64,000 nucleotides of DNA from a virus (IMGVR_UViG_3300021425_002093:79935-143934), one strand, 5' to 3'; shown: positions 8,118-19,352, numbered from the stretch's first letter. Numbers and translations are program-made. The notes: generated by a model from the sequence alone, not told the origin.

Positions 8118-10217
8118 CTACACTTCAAACGAATCGTAATTTCTATCTAGTGACTGAGAAATAGGAAAAGACGCATTTTCTGTTGTAATTGTTTGTTCTA
8201 ATAAGTAAACAGGTAAGCTACCCACTCTATAAATAAGCACATCAATGTCAGTTCCTGACGGCACATTAAATGTGTAAGTCGCATCTACTTTTTCTACAGT
8301 AACAGTTTCACCAGGCGAATCTACCAGATCTTGTTGCTTAATAGAGCTTTGTCCAACGGCAGTCACACCGATAGTATTTGCAGATATTGAAACTACCTCG
8401 AACTCATCAAATAAAGCAAGATTATCTCTATGAGTTACACGAATCACTTGGGGTGGCGTTGTAACAGCTAATCCAGTAATGTTTGTAAAATCTGTTGTCG
8501 TACTATCTATGAACAATACCGGACCGGCACCCTGAGGTACAGTAACGAATTCAATATCAGTTCCTGTTACAGCAGCCACAGTGTCTTCATTGAACAAAGT
8601 AGTTCGTGTTGCTCCGTTTTGACTGTAAGGAGAAGGGCTTTGCATTATCGATACTTCGGAGTTTCCTAATACACCTGATATTGACACCGAAACATCTGCC
8701 TGAATAGTGACTTGACCGCTTCCAGTATTATACACTGAAGGTATCTGACTTGTATTAGATACAGAAATTATTAAATTTGTTCCCGATAAAACTTCAACTT
8801 CAATAACAGCACCGGAATTTCCTTGCGGGCCTGTAGTTGCTGATTGAACTGCTCCATCATTATATCCAAGTTGTGCGTTTGGAGTAAATGAATGCCCATC
8901 ATATATGACTGTTACATCTCCTTGTCCACCAGCAATTTGACCAAGTAATAGCGCTCTACCATTTCCTGTAAAGTTACAGTTAGTGATCTTAGAAAGATCT
9001 GTAGCATTAGTCCCACTAACTTCAATTCCGGATGTTTCCGCCGTGTTGCTTGTCCCATTAACTGTACAAGAAGTAATAGTAGCACCATTTTGAATAACTC
9101 TTGCTTCAGTGTTTGTTCCAGCCATTGTATTAGATGTAATCGTCGCTGAAGTTGTTCCAAATGTGCAACGAGTCAGTTCTGTGTTCGCACCACCGCACTG
9201 AAGTAATCTAACACCAAAAAAAGAACAAGCTGTAAACTTAACGATAGGATTGTCAGTCGAATTAATAAGAATATCAATCGCATCTTCAAGAATAGTTACA
9301 TTTTCCCATTCAATATCAGAAGAAGAATTGAGTATTTGTATTCTATGTTTTCCGCCGTCGGTTTCAGTATTTGAATACCAAGGTGTAGCATCATTTTGTC
9401 TTCGAATAGTAACACCAGATGTATCACGCATAAAACAAAGCTGAGTTGAACTTCCTAGTCTTACTTCAGTGTTTAGAATGTATACGCCTCTTCGTTCAGT
9501 AAAAACACCTAAGCGACCATTGATGTTGTCACCACCGTCAAATCCCTCTAAGCCCGCAAAAGTAACTGGGTTGGCCGTTTCGCCTTCTACAGCATCAATG
9601 TATGCACCTCTTCGAATACCTTCAATCGCAAAAGGAGCACCTTTCGTCGGGCCTTGTGTGGGAATGCTTGCTCCTGCGCCGAAAACACTATAGTTTCCTC
9701 CTGCGCCATTTCCGACGGTGGTTAGCGCAAGACCATTTGCGGGAGTAACATTAACGTCAATAGATCCACAAACCCAGTCAGCACCATAGTCCTGTAAATC
9801 TGAGCCGGAAACGGAATATGCGTTATAGTTATTTGTATTCGGCCCAATGATTGCGTGTAGTCCACCTCGTTGGTTGAGGGGCAATACCGCTGTAGCTAAC
9901 GAGGCAGGAGCATTAAAGAACATCCAAATATACACGTACTGATTACCGCCAGGATTATTACCTGATGCGAGTGTTGTCGCAATATTTCCACCCGCATTTG
10001 TATCGTCAACAATACCCTTTTCTTGAGAACCGTTACCAAATGCGTTTTTAGAAATACATTCTGTTCCAATTAGATAGTAATCTGTTTCTTCGTTAAGACC
10101 AGCCTGTCCTCCGCCAACAGCGGCATAATCATTGACAACAAGAGAAGTTCCACCTGTCGCAGTATAGACTGAGCCGTCTAGTGTAACAATGTCTGTACCG
10201 TATGATGGAACTGCCAT
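8118..10217 (-). CDS. Virion structural protein with beta-helix-like repeats (699 aa)
   Basis: A 699-residue protein with short Asn/Thr/Gly-rich beta segments typical of right-handed parallel beta-helices. From about residue 270 to 430 there are rungs such as ITSCTVNGTSN, IEVSGTNATDL and ITNCNFTGNGRALLLG. The N-terminus starts MAVPSYGTDIVTLDGSVYTATGG. Its ATG directly abuts the stop of the 99-residue gene (TAA then ATG), so the two are coupled. It belongs to the block inserted between portal and prohead core. No lyase or hydrolase catalytic set could be identified, so a purely structural or glycan-binding appendage is as likely as an enzyme. Confidence 0.8.
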   Translation of the reverse strand: MAVPSYGTDIVTLDGSVYTATGGTSLVVNDYAAVGGGQAGLNEETDYYLIGTECISKNAFGNGSQEKGIVDDTNAGGNIATTLASGNNPGGNQYVYIWMFFNAPASLATAVLPLNQRGGLHAIIGPNTNNYNAYSVSGSDLQDYGADWVCGSIDVNVTPANGLALTTVGNGAGGNYSVFGAGASIPTQGPTKGAPFAIEGIRRGAYIDAVEGETANPVTFAGLEGFDGGDNINGRLGVFTERRGVYILNTEVRLGSSTQLCFMRDTSGVTIRRQNDATPWYSNTETDGGKHRIQILNSSSDIEWENVTILEDAIDILINSTDNPIVKFTACSFFGVRLLQCGGANTELTRCTFGTTSATITSNTMAGTNTEARVIQNGATITSCTVNGTSNTAETSGIEVSGTNATDLSKITNCNFTGNGRALLLGQIAGGQGDVTVIYDGHSFTPNAQLGYNDGAVQSATTGPQGNSGAVIEVEVLSGTNLIISVSNTSQIPSVYNTGSGQVTIQADVSVSISGVLGNSEVSIMQSPSPYSQNGATRTTLFNEDTVAAVTGTDIEFVTVPQGAGPVLFIDSTTTDFTNITGLAVTTPPQVIRVTHRDNLALFDEFEVVSISANTIGVTAVGQSSIKQQDLVDSPGETVTVEKVDATYTFNVPSGTDIDVLIYRVGSLPVYLLEQTITTENASFPISQSLDRNYDSFEV

Positions 10218-10517
10218 TTAGCCCTCGATCATTTCTTCGTTTGCTTCTCTTACAGCTTTACGGATTTTAGCATCTCGCTCAGTTTCTTTCTTTTCGTCAA
10301 GCACTTTTTTATGCGCAAGAACTTCATCCATCTCAAACTCCCACGTAGACTCAGAATCCCCATCATCGACAAAGCGAACGGTTCCGTCATCGTTATAGAT
10401 CATATCTGTGGGGGGAACGAAATGCGCAGTGAGTTCATCGACCTGCTGAGCTTCCATAAGTAGCTCATCTTCCGTCAATGCAAGAATGTCTGCGGCAACT
10501 TGAATGTTGATTCTCAT
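10218..10517 (-). CDS. Small protein of unknown function (99 aa)
   Basis: A 99-residue acidic protein. Residues 1-30 are an Ile/Leu/Ala-rich helix-like segment (QVAADILALTEDELLMEAQQ), the middle has a DDGTVRFVDDGD turn, and the C-terminal 35 residues are a charged helix (HKKVLDEKKETERDAKIRKAV). It starts 54 bases after the 829-residue gene, across a strong hairpin, and its stop abuts the start of the 699-residue gene. Size, composition and coupling would suit a chaperone or adaptor for the beta-helix protein, but this is only inference; I do not recognise the family. Confidence 0.7.
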   Translation of the reverse strand: MRINIQVAADILALTEDELLMEAQQVDELTAHFVPPTDMIYNDDGTVRFVDDGDSESTWEFEMDEVLAHKKVLDEKKETERDAKIRKAVREANEEMIEG

Positions 10518-10541
10518 AATAAATCCTCGTAAAGGTTAAAT

Positions 10542-10560
10542 GGGGGAGACTAGCTCCCCC
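10542..10560 (-). terminator. Strong hairpin without a T tract (attenuator or weak terminator)
   Basis: A perfect 7-bp GC stem (GGGGGAG with CTCCCCC) with a 5-base loop lies in the 54-base gap after the 829-residue gene. Downstream on the minus strand is ATTTAACCTTT, not a run of T, so it is a poor intrinsic terminator. It may stabilise the upstream mRNA end or partly reduce readthrough. Confidence 0.4.
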
Positions 10561-10568
10561 GTCAAAGT

Positions 10569-10576
10569 TATTTATG
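10569..10576 (-). promoter_or_regulatory. Degenerate late promoter candidate CATAAATA
   Basis: The minus strand reads CATAAATA (one mismatch to TATAAATA) over the stop codon of the 829-residue gene, 51 bases before the 99-residue gene. This is weaker and more distant than the perfect boxes elsewhere. Confidence 0.25.
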
Positions 10577-13061
10577 GAGCATAGTTTCTTTCGAGAGGCG
10601 CTACCACAGTAATATTATTAGCGTTACCTTCGTTAATTATGAAGGGCGTTGATACCCACTGTGCTGTATCAGTACCAACTGCTCTAATTACTGTATTTAC
10701 CGCAGTATCAGAAAGTCGATTTTCTTCTCCGTTTGCAGAGTTGGGAGTCGTGTCACCAGTGAAAGCGTAGTCGAATGCGAATCCATTAGCATTGATGCTT
10801 CCAGAACCAGAGCCTGATATTTCACTTGTACCATTTGCTTGAAGTACAATAATCGCATCAGGCGAGTTAACAGGATTAAAACGGAAGTTTTCAGTTCCAG
10901 TAGTTTGAGCTTCGTTAGTGACCGCTCCATTTGGATTATCGTCATCTAACTTAGTTGCCGCAAAGGATGCAGTTGTATCAGCCGCACTACCAGCTACGAT
11001 GCTTCCAGTAACTTCCCAAACTCCATTGTTTCCAGCATTAGTGAATCCAGAGAAGTCAAGATAGTCTCCGACTGTCACTTCTGGCATATTATTAGTACCA
11101 CCGTCTGTAATTGTAGCAGTTTGACCTGAAGCAGATGTGACGGAAAGTGCCGTAACATCAAACTCACGAGTATACTCATAGTAGACTGTAAACGAAGGTT
11201 CGCTATCGTTAATTAAGTTGTCGTTGAATGAGATCGTACCAGAAGCAATCTTCGGGAAGAGTTCTAGCGATCCACCACCACCAGTGTATCGGAATGCTAA
11301 GTTACCAATATCTCCACTAGAGAAGTTAATGATAGCAACACCAGCATCGTTTGTAGCGCCGTCAGCGTGTTCTACAAGCAATGTCTGTAGAGTTGGTCCA
11401 ACGAATGTCAACAATTCGTCAGAAGTCTTACCAACCTGAACGATTGAATCCGCACCTTCGTCATCGACGTTAGTTGTTCTACGTAGACGATACTTAACCC
11501 AAGAATATAGCTCTTGAAGTGTAAGATTGCCAGTTCCAGTGCCATTCTCCGCACTGATCGTTACACCAAAGTTTCTGGATGTGTTAAGATCAACTCCACC
11601 AGAGTAGAGTGTAGCGGAAGAAACGTCAGCGGCGAGATAGTTGATCTCTGGACCATTACCAGCCGCAACATCATACTTTTCGTTAGCACCATCAGCGGCT
11701 TCGATAACCTTGTCAGAAATTGTATAATCAAGATCTCTCAACTCCGCAAGTGGGAATCGGAATACCTGATAGTTTACAGCCGCACCAGATGCGATACCAA
11801 TCGACACTGAGTCTGACTTACCAAACGTCTTACCTTCTTCACGAACGAAGAGAGAAAGTTCGTTAGTTCTGTTATCCGTAGTTCCATCAAACGTTTGAAT
11901 TGCTTCGTTTACGGCACCAGCATATGTAAAGTCAGCAGTCGTTCCGTAATTAATATTTCGAATATTAACAACATCAGCTTCAGTTGTGTTAGTCAACGGT
12001 GTTCCCGTCAATACAATGTTGTTACTAGCGGCTGTAGCAATTGTAAATTGGCCGTCATTCGTTCCACCCGATGTTCCAGAAATGACGATGATATCTCCAT
12101 TAGAGAACGAATCAAAATCTCCAGCCGCACCTGTAATTGTATTAGTAGCCGTGATAACAAGTCCAGCTTTTCTGAGAGCGGGACGGAATGCGTAGTAAAC
12201 AGTGTCACCGCCGCCAATTGTAACGGAAGCACCAACAGTTTCTGCGGTGAATGATGTTGCTGTGTCTGAAATGTAATCTTTAACTGTAAGTACGTCAGCA
12301 GTACCACCAGCACCGTCTGAAGTGACGTTAGTTACAACATATGTACCATCATTTCCGTTTGCGCTACCGCTAACAGTGATCGTGTCTCCTGCCACAAAAA
12401 TACCAAAGTTTTCTCCCGTTGATGTGATATCAGCACCAGAGAAGGAAATATCGGTTGCAGTGATATTTGTGATCGCTTTACCATCAACAGTACCCAGTGA
12501 GATAACTCCCACATACTCAGCAAGTACAGTACCAGTAGTTGTGATCTCTCTCCATCCAGCAGTACGAATCAACTTTCGTGTTGCATCTGAGTTTGGAGTC
12601 CAATCAAACGAAAATTCAAACTGCTCTGGAGTAATTGCCACGAGCGGGAAAGGATATTCGATCAGATGGTTGATAAACGTTACTGTATCTGTGCCAGTAA
12701 AGGTTGTATCAATATTTTTGTTTAGTGTTACTGTTGTTCCGCTAACACTAGCAACTTCAGTGGCGTCTAAAAGAACACCAGAACCAGAAGCGACTATGAC
12801 AGTCATTCCTGGCAGAATTTCTTCCGAAGAAGGGCCAGCGGCTTGATCGAGTACAAGATCAGCTTGACCGGACGCTCCAGAAGTTACGCCAATTGTAAAG
12901 TTTCGTACTCGCCACACCTTCTTGAGATATGAGTACATTGCCTGAAGAGTAACACCGTCTGGAGAAAGACCTCCGGCTAGTGCTAGTGAAATGTCTCTTG
13001 TTGCGGCATCTATCTGTAATTCTGTTCTTGATAGATCACCACCAGAAGTAATGATAGCCAT
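10572..13061 (-). CDS. Large modular virion structural protein (829 aa)
   Basis: An 829-residue beta-rich protein. The N-terminus (about residues 1-55) has a helical signature, LQAMYSYLKKVWRVRNF, which recurs as LQELYSWVKYRLRRT near residue 520. This suggests two copies of a larger unit. Between them are small beta modules with the pattern GD.I.VSGS..GNDGTY.V (about residues 222-262, 315-350 and 660-690). Similar modules occur in the tail sheath and other virion proteins here. It ends in ANNITVVAPLERNYAP. It lies in the block between portal and prohead core genes, with its own perfect late promoter. Probably a virion surface or head-associated protein; the function is unknown. Confidence 0.8.
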   Translation of the reverse strand: MAIITSGGDLSRTELQIDAATRDISLALAGGLSPDGVTLQAMYSYLKKVWRVRNFTIGVTSGASGQADLVLDQAAGPSSEEILPGMTVIVASGSGVLLDATEVASVSGTTVTLNKNIDTTFTGTDTVTFINHLIEYPFPLVAITPEQFEFSFDWTPNSDATRKLIRTAGWREITTTGTVLAEYVGVISLGTVDGKAITNITATDISFSGADITSTGENFGIFVAGDTITVSGSANGNDGTYVVTNVTSDGAGGTADVLTVKDYISDTATSFTAETVGASVTIGGGDTVYYAFRPALRKAGLVITATNTITGAAGDFDSFSNGDIIVISGTSGGTNDGQFTIATAASNNIVLTGTPLTNTTEADVVNIRNINYGTTADFTYAGAVNEAIQTFDGTTDNRTNELSLFVREEGKTFGKSDSVSIGIASGAAVNYQVFRFPLAELRDLDYTISDKVIEAADGANEKYDVAAGNGPEINYLAADVSSATLYSGGVDLNTSRNFGVTISAENGTGTGNLTLQELYSWVKYRLRRTTNVDDEGADSIVQVGKTSDELLTFVGPTLQTLLVEHADGATNDAGVAIINFSSGDIGNLAFRYTGGGGSLELFPKIASGTISFNDNLINDSEPSFTVYYEYTREFDVTALSVTSASGQTATITDGGTNNMPEVTVGDYLDFSGFTNAGNNGVWEVTGSIVAGSAADTTASFAATKLDDDNPNGAVTNEAQTTGTENFRFNPVNSPDAIIVLQANGTSEISGSGSGSINANGFAFDYAFTGDTTPNSANGEENRLSDTAVNTVIRAVGTDTAQWVSTPFIINEGNANNITVVAPLERNYAP

Positions 13062-13098
13062 TTAATCCTCCGATTATAAACGGGTTGTTGTTCTATAC

Positions 13099-13106
13099 TA
13101 TTTATA
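13099..13106 (-). promoter_or_regulatory. T4-type late promoter box
   Basis: A perfect TATAAATA on the minus strand 37 bases before the 829-residue gene, in the 48-base gap after the collagen-like gene. Confidence 0.8.
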
Positions 13107-13109
13107 AAA

Positions 13110-14328
<1,219 letters not shown>

Positions 14329-14336
<8 letters not shown>

Positions 14337-16014
14337 TATCACTTTCTTCTGTTATAAGTTGATCGATCATTGATGAAAAATTTTCAATCAATTTTCTATC
14401 TTCTTCTTTCAGTTCATTATCCTCTTCTATATCCACCGTCAAAGTTCCATGATCAGGAATGACAGGAGCTTCTGGCGTGTAATCCATGTTCAGATCTTCT
14501 TCTTCCTCAGGCTCTTCCGCCTTTTCTTGTTCGATCTGATCCTTAATCTCTTCCACTTCATCTTCAGACATATAAAGTACTTGCTTCTGTACCCAATCTT
14601 TAGAGAAGTAAGTTCCACGATACTCATCGATGTCTCTCAGAAGCTGTAAGCGATTCTGTAAAATTTCAGACTGTTTCAATTCTGAGAAATGATTATCAGT
14701 TACAAAATCGTATCGAAGGGCTGCTTGAATTGCTGGCCAATCTTCAACAGAAACAATTCCCTTCAAAATCAATTGCTTTTCAAGTAATTTATCAAAAAGA
14801 ATTGCAAATCTTGAACGTAGTCGTGCGATAAACTTAGAAAATTTCACCTCATCTCTAGAGATTTCTGATGCACGTCCAAGCGAGAATCCAGCCTCAGACT
14901 CCATTCTAGTGATGGGGACATTCAATGCTTTAAGTAGTCTCTTTTGGAAATACAGAATATCTTCGATTTCGCCCAAATTCTGACCACCGGGCAATGTTGT
15001 GATTTCAGTTCCCCTTCCACCTTCTCTTCTTGGAAGCCAGAAATCATCTGTCATGGCCATATGTCTACGATCATCTTTGATGTCGCCAGTTCCAGCATCG
15101 TAGACTAAACGATTCTTATGCTTGACCATCATATCACGTAGATGTTGCTCAGCCTTCAATTTGGGGAGATTGCCCACATCAATATAAAAGATTCGACGCT
15201 CTGGTGCTCGTGAGATACGATAGATAACAACAGCATCCTCCATCATTCTCAACTGATTCAAAGGCTTGTATGCTTTGTGAAGATAAGATAGTACTAGATT
15301 TCCGTTTTCGTTTAGCAAGCCAGACGTGACGTTTACGATAGAGTCTTTTGCAATTTTTAGACCCTTGATATCCCCGCCGCTAAACTGTTGAACGTGAGAC
15401 GTGTTTAAATTATTGAATCCACGCTCGTTATAGATGAAATACTCGTTCTTGATTTTCTTAACAATAAACTTATTTTGATCACTACCAGCAGGCGCTTTAT
15501 CATACTCACGAACTTTACGAATTTTTCTTGGATCAATATAGCGAAGTTCTTGAATTCCTTTTCTGGGTGATTTTTCGTCGATCATTACATGATAGTTGAT
15601 TCTACCATCGACGTACCACTTCTGAAAAGTATCGTATCCAGTATTACCAAAGTCTAGCAGTTTTATAACATTGTCAAATTCTTCTCGAATCTTCTTTTTA
15701 ATATTATCGGGAAGGTCCACATCATCAGTGATACAATCAACTACTTTCTTGTCATCAGTGATTGAAATCGCTTCGTTTACAATATCATCTACAGCTTGAG
15801 ATACTTCGGGTTGCTGAAGCATAGTGCGATATCTTTGTACAAGTTCAGCTTCACTCTTTGCGGCTCCGTCCAAGTCAAGGAAAGAGCTAGATACTGATCC
15901 AGTTACGGCGATATTGACAGCGCCGTCATCATTGGTAGGCTCAACAAAAGACGTGATGTTTTTGTTTTCATCTTCCTTTCTTTTGATTTCAAAGCCAAAC
16001 AGTTCAATTGCCAT
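14329..16014 (-). CDS. 20: Portal vertex protein gp20
   Basis: A 561-residue homolog of T4 gp20 (524 residues), the dodecameric portal through which DNA is packaged and on which head assembly starts. Typical segments are ELVQRYRTMLQQPEVSQAVDDIVNEAI (about residues 57-83), VRKVREYDK-like text after LRYIDPRKI, RISRAPERRIFYIDVGNLPKLKAEQ (about residues 265-290) and FWLPRREGGRGTEITTLPGG (about residues 325-345). The C-terminus is an acidic tail. It lies after gp18-gp19 as in T4 and has its own late promoter behind the gp19 terminator. Its stop overlaps the start of the collagen-like gene, which stands where T4 has gene 67. Confidence 0.98.
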
Positions 16015-16053
16015 TACAAGTTCCTTTAAGTGAAAAGTATAAAAGTCTCATAC

Positions 16054-16061
16054 TATTTATA
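16054..16061 (-). promoter_or_regulatory. T4-type late promoter box of gp20
   Basis: A perfect TATAAATA on the minus strand, 39 bases before the portal start and just downstream of the gp19 terminator. Confidence 0.85.
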
Positions 16062-16074
16062 AGACCTAAAAACC

Positions 16075-16097
16075 AAAAAGGGAGGCCGAAACCTCCC
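16075..16097 (-). terminator. Rho-independent terminator after gp19
   Basis: On the minus strand GGGAGG pairs with CCTCCC across a 6-base loop (16080-16097) and is followed by five T. It ends the sheath-tube unit about 26 bases after the gp19 stop. The stem is nearly identical to that after gp23. Confidence 0.88.
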
Positions 16098-16123
16098 TTT
16101 GCTTAGGAATCAAGCTATAAAGA

Positions 16124-16669
16124 TTAGGCGTTTGTGCCAGCGTCTCCAGTGACACCGCCAGAAACGTTCCACCAATCGTACTCGAATGTAACTTCAAACG
16201 TTTGAATTTCTTCAGATTCCCAATCGTTGTTGATTGCACTAAGCGCAACGGGGAACATACCATTGAAGTTGTACTCACGAATTAAAGATCCGCTCTTAGA
16301 GTACTGAAGGACTTGTGCCTGAGACTTATAGTTAACACCAGGTGCCTCTAGATTCAAGTTACCTACGTGAGAGTTGATGCTAGACATCCAATCTTCCATA
16401 GCATTTCTTACGAGGAAGTCTTCATCATTCATGACTGTTACTGACCACTGCTCAAAAGTTCTGTTTCCTGCGAACTTAACCTGGCGACCGAAATAAGGAA
16501 CAATTACAGTTCCGAGATTCGATGCAGGGAGAGTTGTAGCTCTAGCCATGAAAGACAGCTTAATGTCCCCAGTTGTATTAATTGGGTTAGCCATTCGGAC
16601 TTCAAACAGGGATGCTCTCGCACCCCCGAATGTCATCTGTTGTCTAATTTCATTGATATTAAAAGCCAT
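16124..16669 (-). CDS. 19: Tail tube protein gp19
   Basis: A 181-residue homolog of T4 gp19 (163 residues), whose hexameric rings stack into the inner tail tube. Typical text: FEVRMANPINTTGDIKLSFMARATTLPASNLGTVIVPYFGRQVKFAGNRTFEQWSVTVMNDEDF spans the first half (about residues 22-87), and the C-terminal EIQTFEVTFEYDWWNV is the family's last strand. It is 19 bases downstream of gp18 with no promoter between and is followed by a strong terminator. The two genes therefore form one sheath-tube unit, which would help to match their amounts. Confidence 0.96.
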   Translation of the reverse strand: MAFNINEIRQQMTFGGARASLFEVRMANPINTTGDIKLSFMARATTLPASNLGTVIVPYFGRQVKFAGNRTFEQWSVTVMNDEDFLVRNAMEDWMSSINSHVGNLNLEAPGVNYKSQAQVLQYSKSGSLIREYNFNGMFPVALSAINNDWESEEIQTFEVTFEYDWWNVSGGVTGDAGTNA

Positions 16670-16688
16670 TTTCGTTTCTCCTTATCTG

Positions 16689-19352
16689 TTATACTGAACC
16701 AACGATTTCTTCGAATTCTACACCAGTTCTAACAGCAACGAAGTTTAGCTGAATGAAATTGATCGCACGAGCAGGCTTGATGAAGATGTCTCCAACAAAC
16801 TGATTACCGTCAATTACTTCTGCGGTATTGTTAGTTTCGTCACACACGACCTTGAAGTCGTAAATTCCACGACGACCCTGTACTTCACGTAAGAAGGGCT
16901 CCACGAGATTCTTAAACTGCGCTCTCGTGAACTCATCGTTGAATTCGAACAACAATGACTTAGAAGCAATCGAGATAGCCTTCTCAAGAACAATGAACAA
17001 TCTTCGGACATTGATTCTATCGAATGCGCTTGCAGTCGTAGCGAACGTCTTGTCACCAAACAGAATTGTTCCAGCGCCAGGCTCTGAGACAACAGGGTTG
17101 ACATTATTTACGTACAATAAGTCTCTTTCTGCTTTAGTAGGATTGATTCTCAGCTTCACAACATTCTTGATAACACCTCTATTCAATCCAGCAGGAGAGA
17201 ACCAAGGATCACGAACTTCGTCTGTTCTCGCACAAAGACCAGCGATATCGCCGTTGAGAGGCACCCAACGATATACATCGTTGAACTTATCGTATTGATA
17301 CTTGTATCCAGTATCGACGATCATGTATGTGCTTCCTGTCAATGTGCCTGCAAAGTCAATTACAGCACTGACTGTTGTGTCAGACTCTTCGGGTGATACA
17401 AACGCAACACAGTCTTTTCTAGACTCTGCAATATTGTTTGTGATGTAATTACCCAGAGTTGTACCTCTTGCTTTACCTTGCATAACAAGTGCAATGTCAA
17501 CTGTAGAAGCATCTTTGTACAGATCATAACCTTCAGCAACTTTACCGATGCTGATATTAGCTTCATCATCACCGTCGTAACCGAGAGTTAGTGATTGTTG
17601 CTCAGAAGTAGCAGTTGCAACAAGCGCTGAAGGGCTAGAGCAAGCAATGTAGTTTGACTTATCAGTAAGTACGTCAGCAAGATAGTTAACTGAACCATCT
17701 GACTTTGTAGCGCCTGGAACAGTGCTTACGTCTTCGTAAACTTCCAAGATCTGATTAACTACACCAGTAATTGATCCGTCAAGATCTCTTACAACAACGT
17801 GTACGTGGCTTGCAGTTGGCTTAGTGAGGAAAAGACCTGCGTCCGCCCACTGTACGCTGAATCCAGAATCGTAAGTAGTTGCTCCAGTATACACATTTTC
17901 GAACGTGACGTTCGCTGACCAGCTATCAGAGATACCAAACGTTTGAGTAACGCCGCCATCGACTCCACCGAATGAAGTGATATTGATTGCAGTTCCTGCT
18001 TCAGCATTTTCGTATGTTGTAGCCAGCTTGAAGTTATTTGTATCAACTACAATTGCGTAGTACACAGTTCCGTCTTCAAGACCGTCGATAGCATCGTTAT
18101 TACCGCCACCTACGTTATACTGAACAGCATCACCTGTTGTCAGACCGTGATTCTTGATGAAGAAAGTATCAGTAGCCGTGTATACAGATCCGTTAGGCTC
18201 ACCAGTAATTGTGATTGCGTTTGCGTCACCAGCATCAGCAGTTAGCGTTCCACCAGAAACAGTCAAGATGTAATTACCTGATCCGCCAGTATCATCTACA
18301 GCACTTACGACTGTAAATGTACCGTTGTTACCAGCTTCTGTTGCACCACTAATAACAATTGTTTCGCCGGGCTGGAAAACTGTAAAGTCTTGAGTTGGAG
18401 ACGCAATTGTTTCTGGACCTGTAGTAAAAATAAAACCAGTGCCAGTGACAGAATCTACCACGTTCGCATCGCTATTCACGATGTTCAGAGCAGTAGCACC
18501 AATGTTATCTTCTACTTGAACAGCGGCAATACTTTCGATCTTAAGATTTGTTCCGTCTTCCAGAATTACATTATCGCCTACATCAGCAAAGTTTTGGGCT
18601 TCCGTCTCAGTTGTAAAACCAGAAACGACTGAAGGATTTACAGAATCAAACGGAGTGATAGCAATTGTGTAGCCTGCATCAACAGCTTCAAATGCACTTG
18701 TGCCATTTGCTTGAGTTGAGCAGTAAGAAACAGCAAGACTATTACCAAGACGACCTTGATACTTTGCTTGGAAATTAGTTGAAAATGCGGCACGAGCGGC
18801 ACTGTCAACTACAGGACCTTCAGCAAATGTACCTGCGTCTGCGAGATCTTGAGCAATTGCGTAATTAGAAGTTACGCCTTCTACGATGATTTTAGTTGAG
18901 CTAGGAATTGAAGTTACTCTGTAGTAACCATCGTTGCTAGTAGAGCCAGATACTTCAATCTCATCTCCTACTTGTAGCTTAGTATCGAAATCGGCACCTG
19001 TTGCAGAAATAGATGAATCTGCAACAGCAAAATCCATCGTAGCAACCTGAACACGATCACCGCCAGTTGTACGAACTACGTACAAAGCATTTGAGTAGTT
19101 GAGGAAGTTTGATGCAGTGAAAAACGTTTCGTAGTTACGCCACTGACTCGTATATTGTGAATCTTTGAAATAAGAAGTGGGTTCACCAAAAGTGCTAACC
19201 AGTTGCTTCTCATTTGAAATCAGAACCCTTTCGTTCACAGGGCCCCATCGAAAAACGCCAGCGATAGCACCGACAGAGACCGCTACCGCTGGGACAACGG
19301 ACGTTAAGTCGATTTCGCTAACATTGACACCGGGACTTACTTGAAATGCCAT
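16689..19352 (-). CDS. 18: Contractile tail sheath protein gp18
   Basis: An 887-residue sheath subunit. The N-terminus (VSPGVNVSEIDLT....AVSVGAIAGVFRWGPVNERVLI) and the C-terminal third (RDPWFSPAGLNRG, about residue 700, to FEFNDEFTRAQFKNLVEPFLREVQGRRGIYDFKVVCDETNN and a final FIQLNFVAVRTGVEFEEIV) are diagnostic. The C-terminal domain forms the helical sheath core. It is over 200 residues longer than T4 gp18 (659). The excess lies in the middle, with small beta modules around residues 112-160 and 305-370 and a further beta segment to about 480, probably displayed on the outer sheath surface. A late promoter lies 42 bases upstream, beyond the end of gp17. Confidence 0.97.
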   Translation of the reverse strand: MAFQVSPGVNVSEIDLTSVVPAVAVSVGAIAGVFRWGPVNERVLISNEKQLVSTFGEPTSYFKDSQYTSQWRNYETFFTASNFLNYSNALYVVRTTGGDRVQVATMDFAVADSSISATGADFDTKLQVGDEIEVSGSTSNDGYYRVTSIPSSTKIIVEGVTSNYAIAQDLADAGTFAEGPVVDSAARAAFSTNFQAKYQGRLGNSLAVSYCSTQANGTSAFEAVDAGYTIAITPFDSVNPSVVSGFTTETEAQNFADVGDNVILEDGTNLKIESIAAVQVEDNIGATALNIVNSDANVVDSVTGTGFIFTTGPETIASPTQDFTVFQPGETIVISGATEAGNNGTFTVVSAVDDTGGSGNYILTVSGGTLTADAGDANAITITGEPNGSVYTATDTFFIKNHGLTTGDAVQYNVGGGNNDAIDGLEDGTVYYAIVVDTNNFKLATTYENAEAGTAINITSFGGVDGGVTQTFGISDSWSANVTFENVYTGATTYDSGFSVQWADAGLFLTKPTASHVHVVVRDLDGSITGVVNQILEVYEDVSTVPGATKSDGSVNYLADVLTDKSNYIACSSPSALVATATSEQQSLTLGYDGDDEANISIGKVAEGYDLYKDASTVDIALVMQGKARGTTLGNYITNNIAESRKDCVAFVSPEESDTTVSAVIDFAGTLTGSTYMIVDTGYKYQYDKFNDVYRWVPLNGDIAGLCARTDEVRDPWFSPAGLNRGVIKNVVKLRINPTKAERDLLYVNNVNPVVSEPGAGTILFGDKTFATTASAFDRINVRRLFIVLEKAISIASKSLLFEFNDEFTRAQFKNLVEPFLREVQGRRGIYDFKVVCDETNNTAEVIDGNQFVGDIFIKPARAINFIQLNFVAVRTGVEFEEIVGSV

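Noticed and set aside
12322-12846. Long plus-strand open frame (174 codons) in the 829-residue gene
   Set aside because: It is antisense to a clear coding frame, with no ribosome site or promoter; its codon pattern mirrors the minus-strand gene.
14337-14342. GTG at 14342 as start of the collagen-like gene
   Set aside because: It adds only two residues, and an ATG six bases downstream is available with a similar weak ribosome site.
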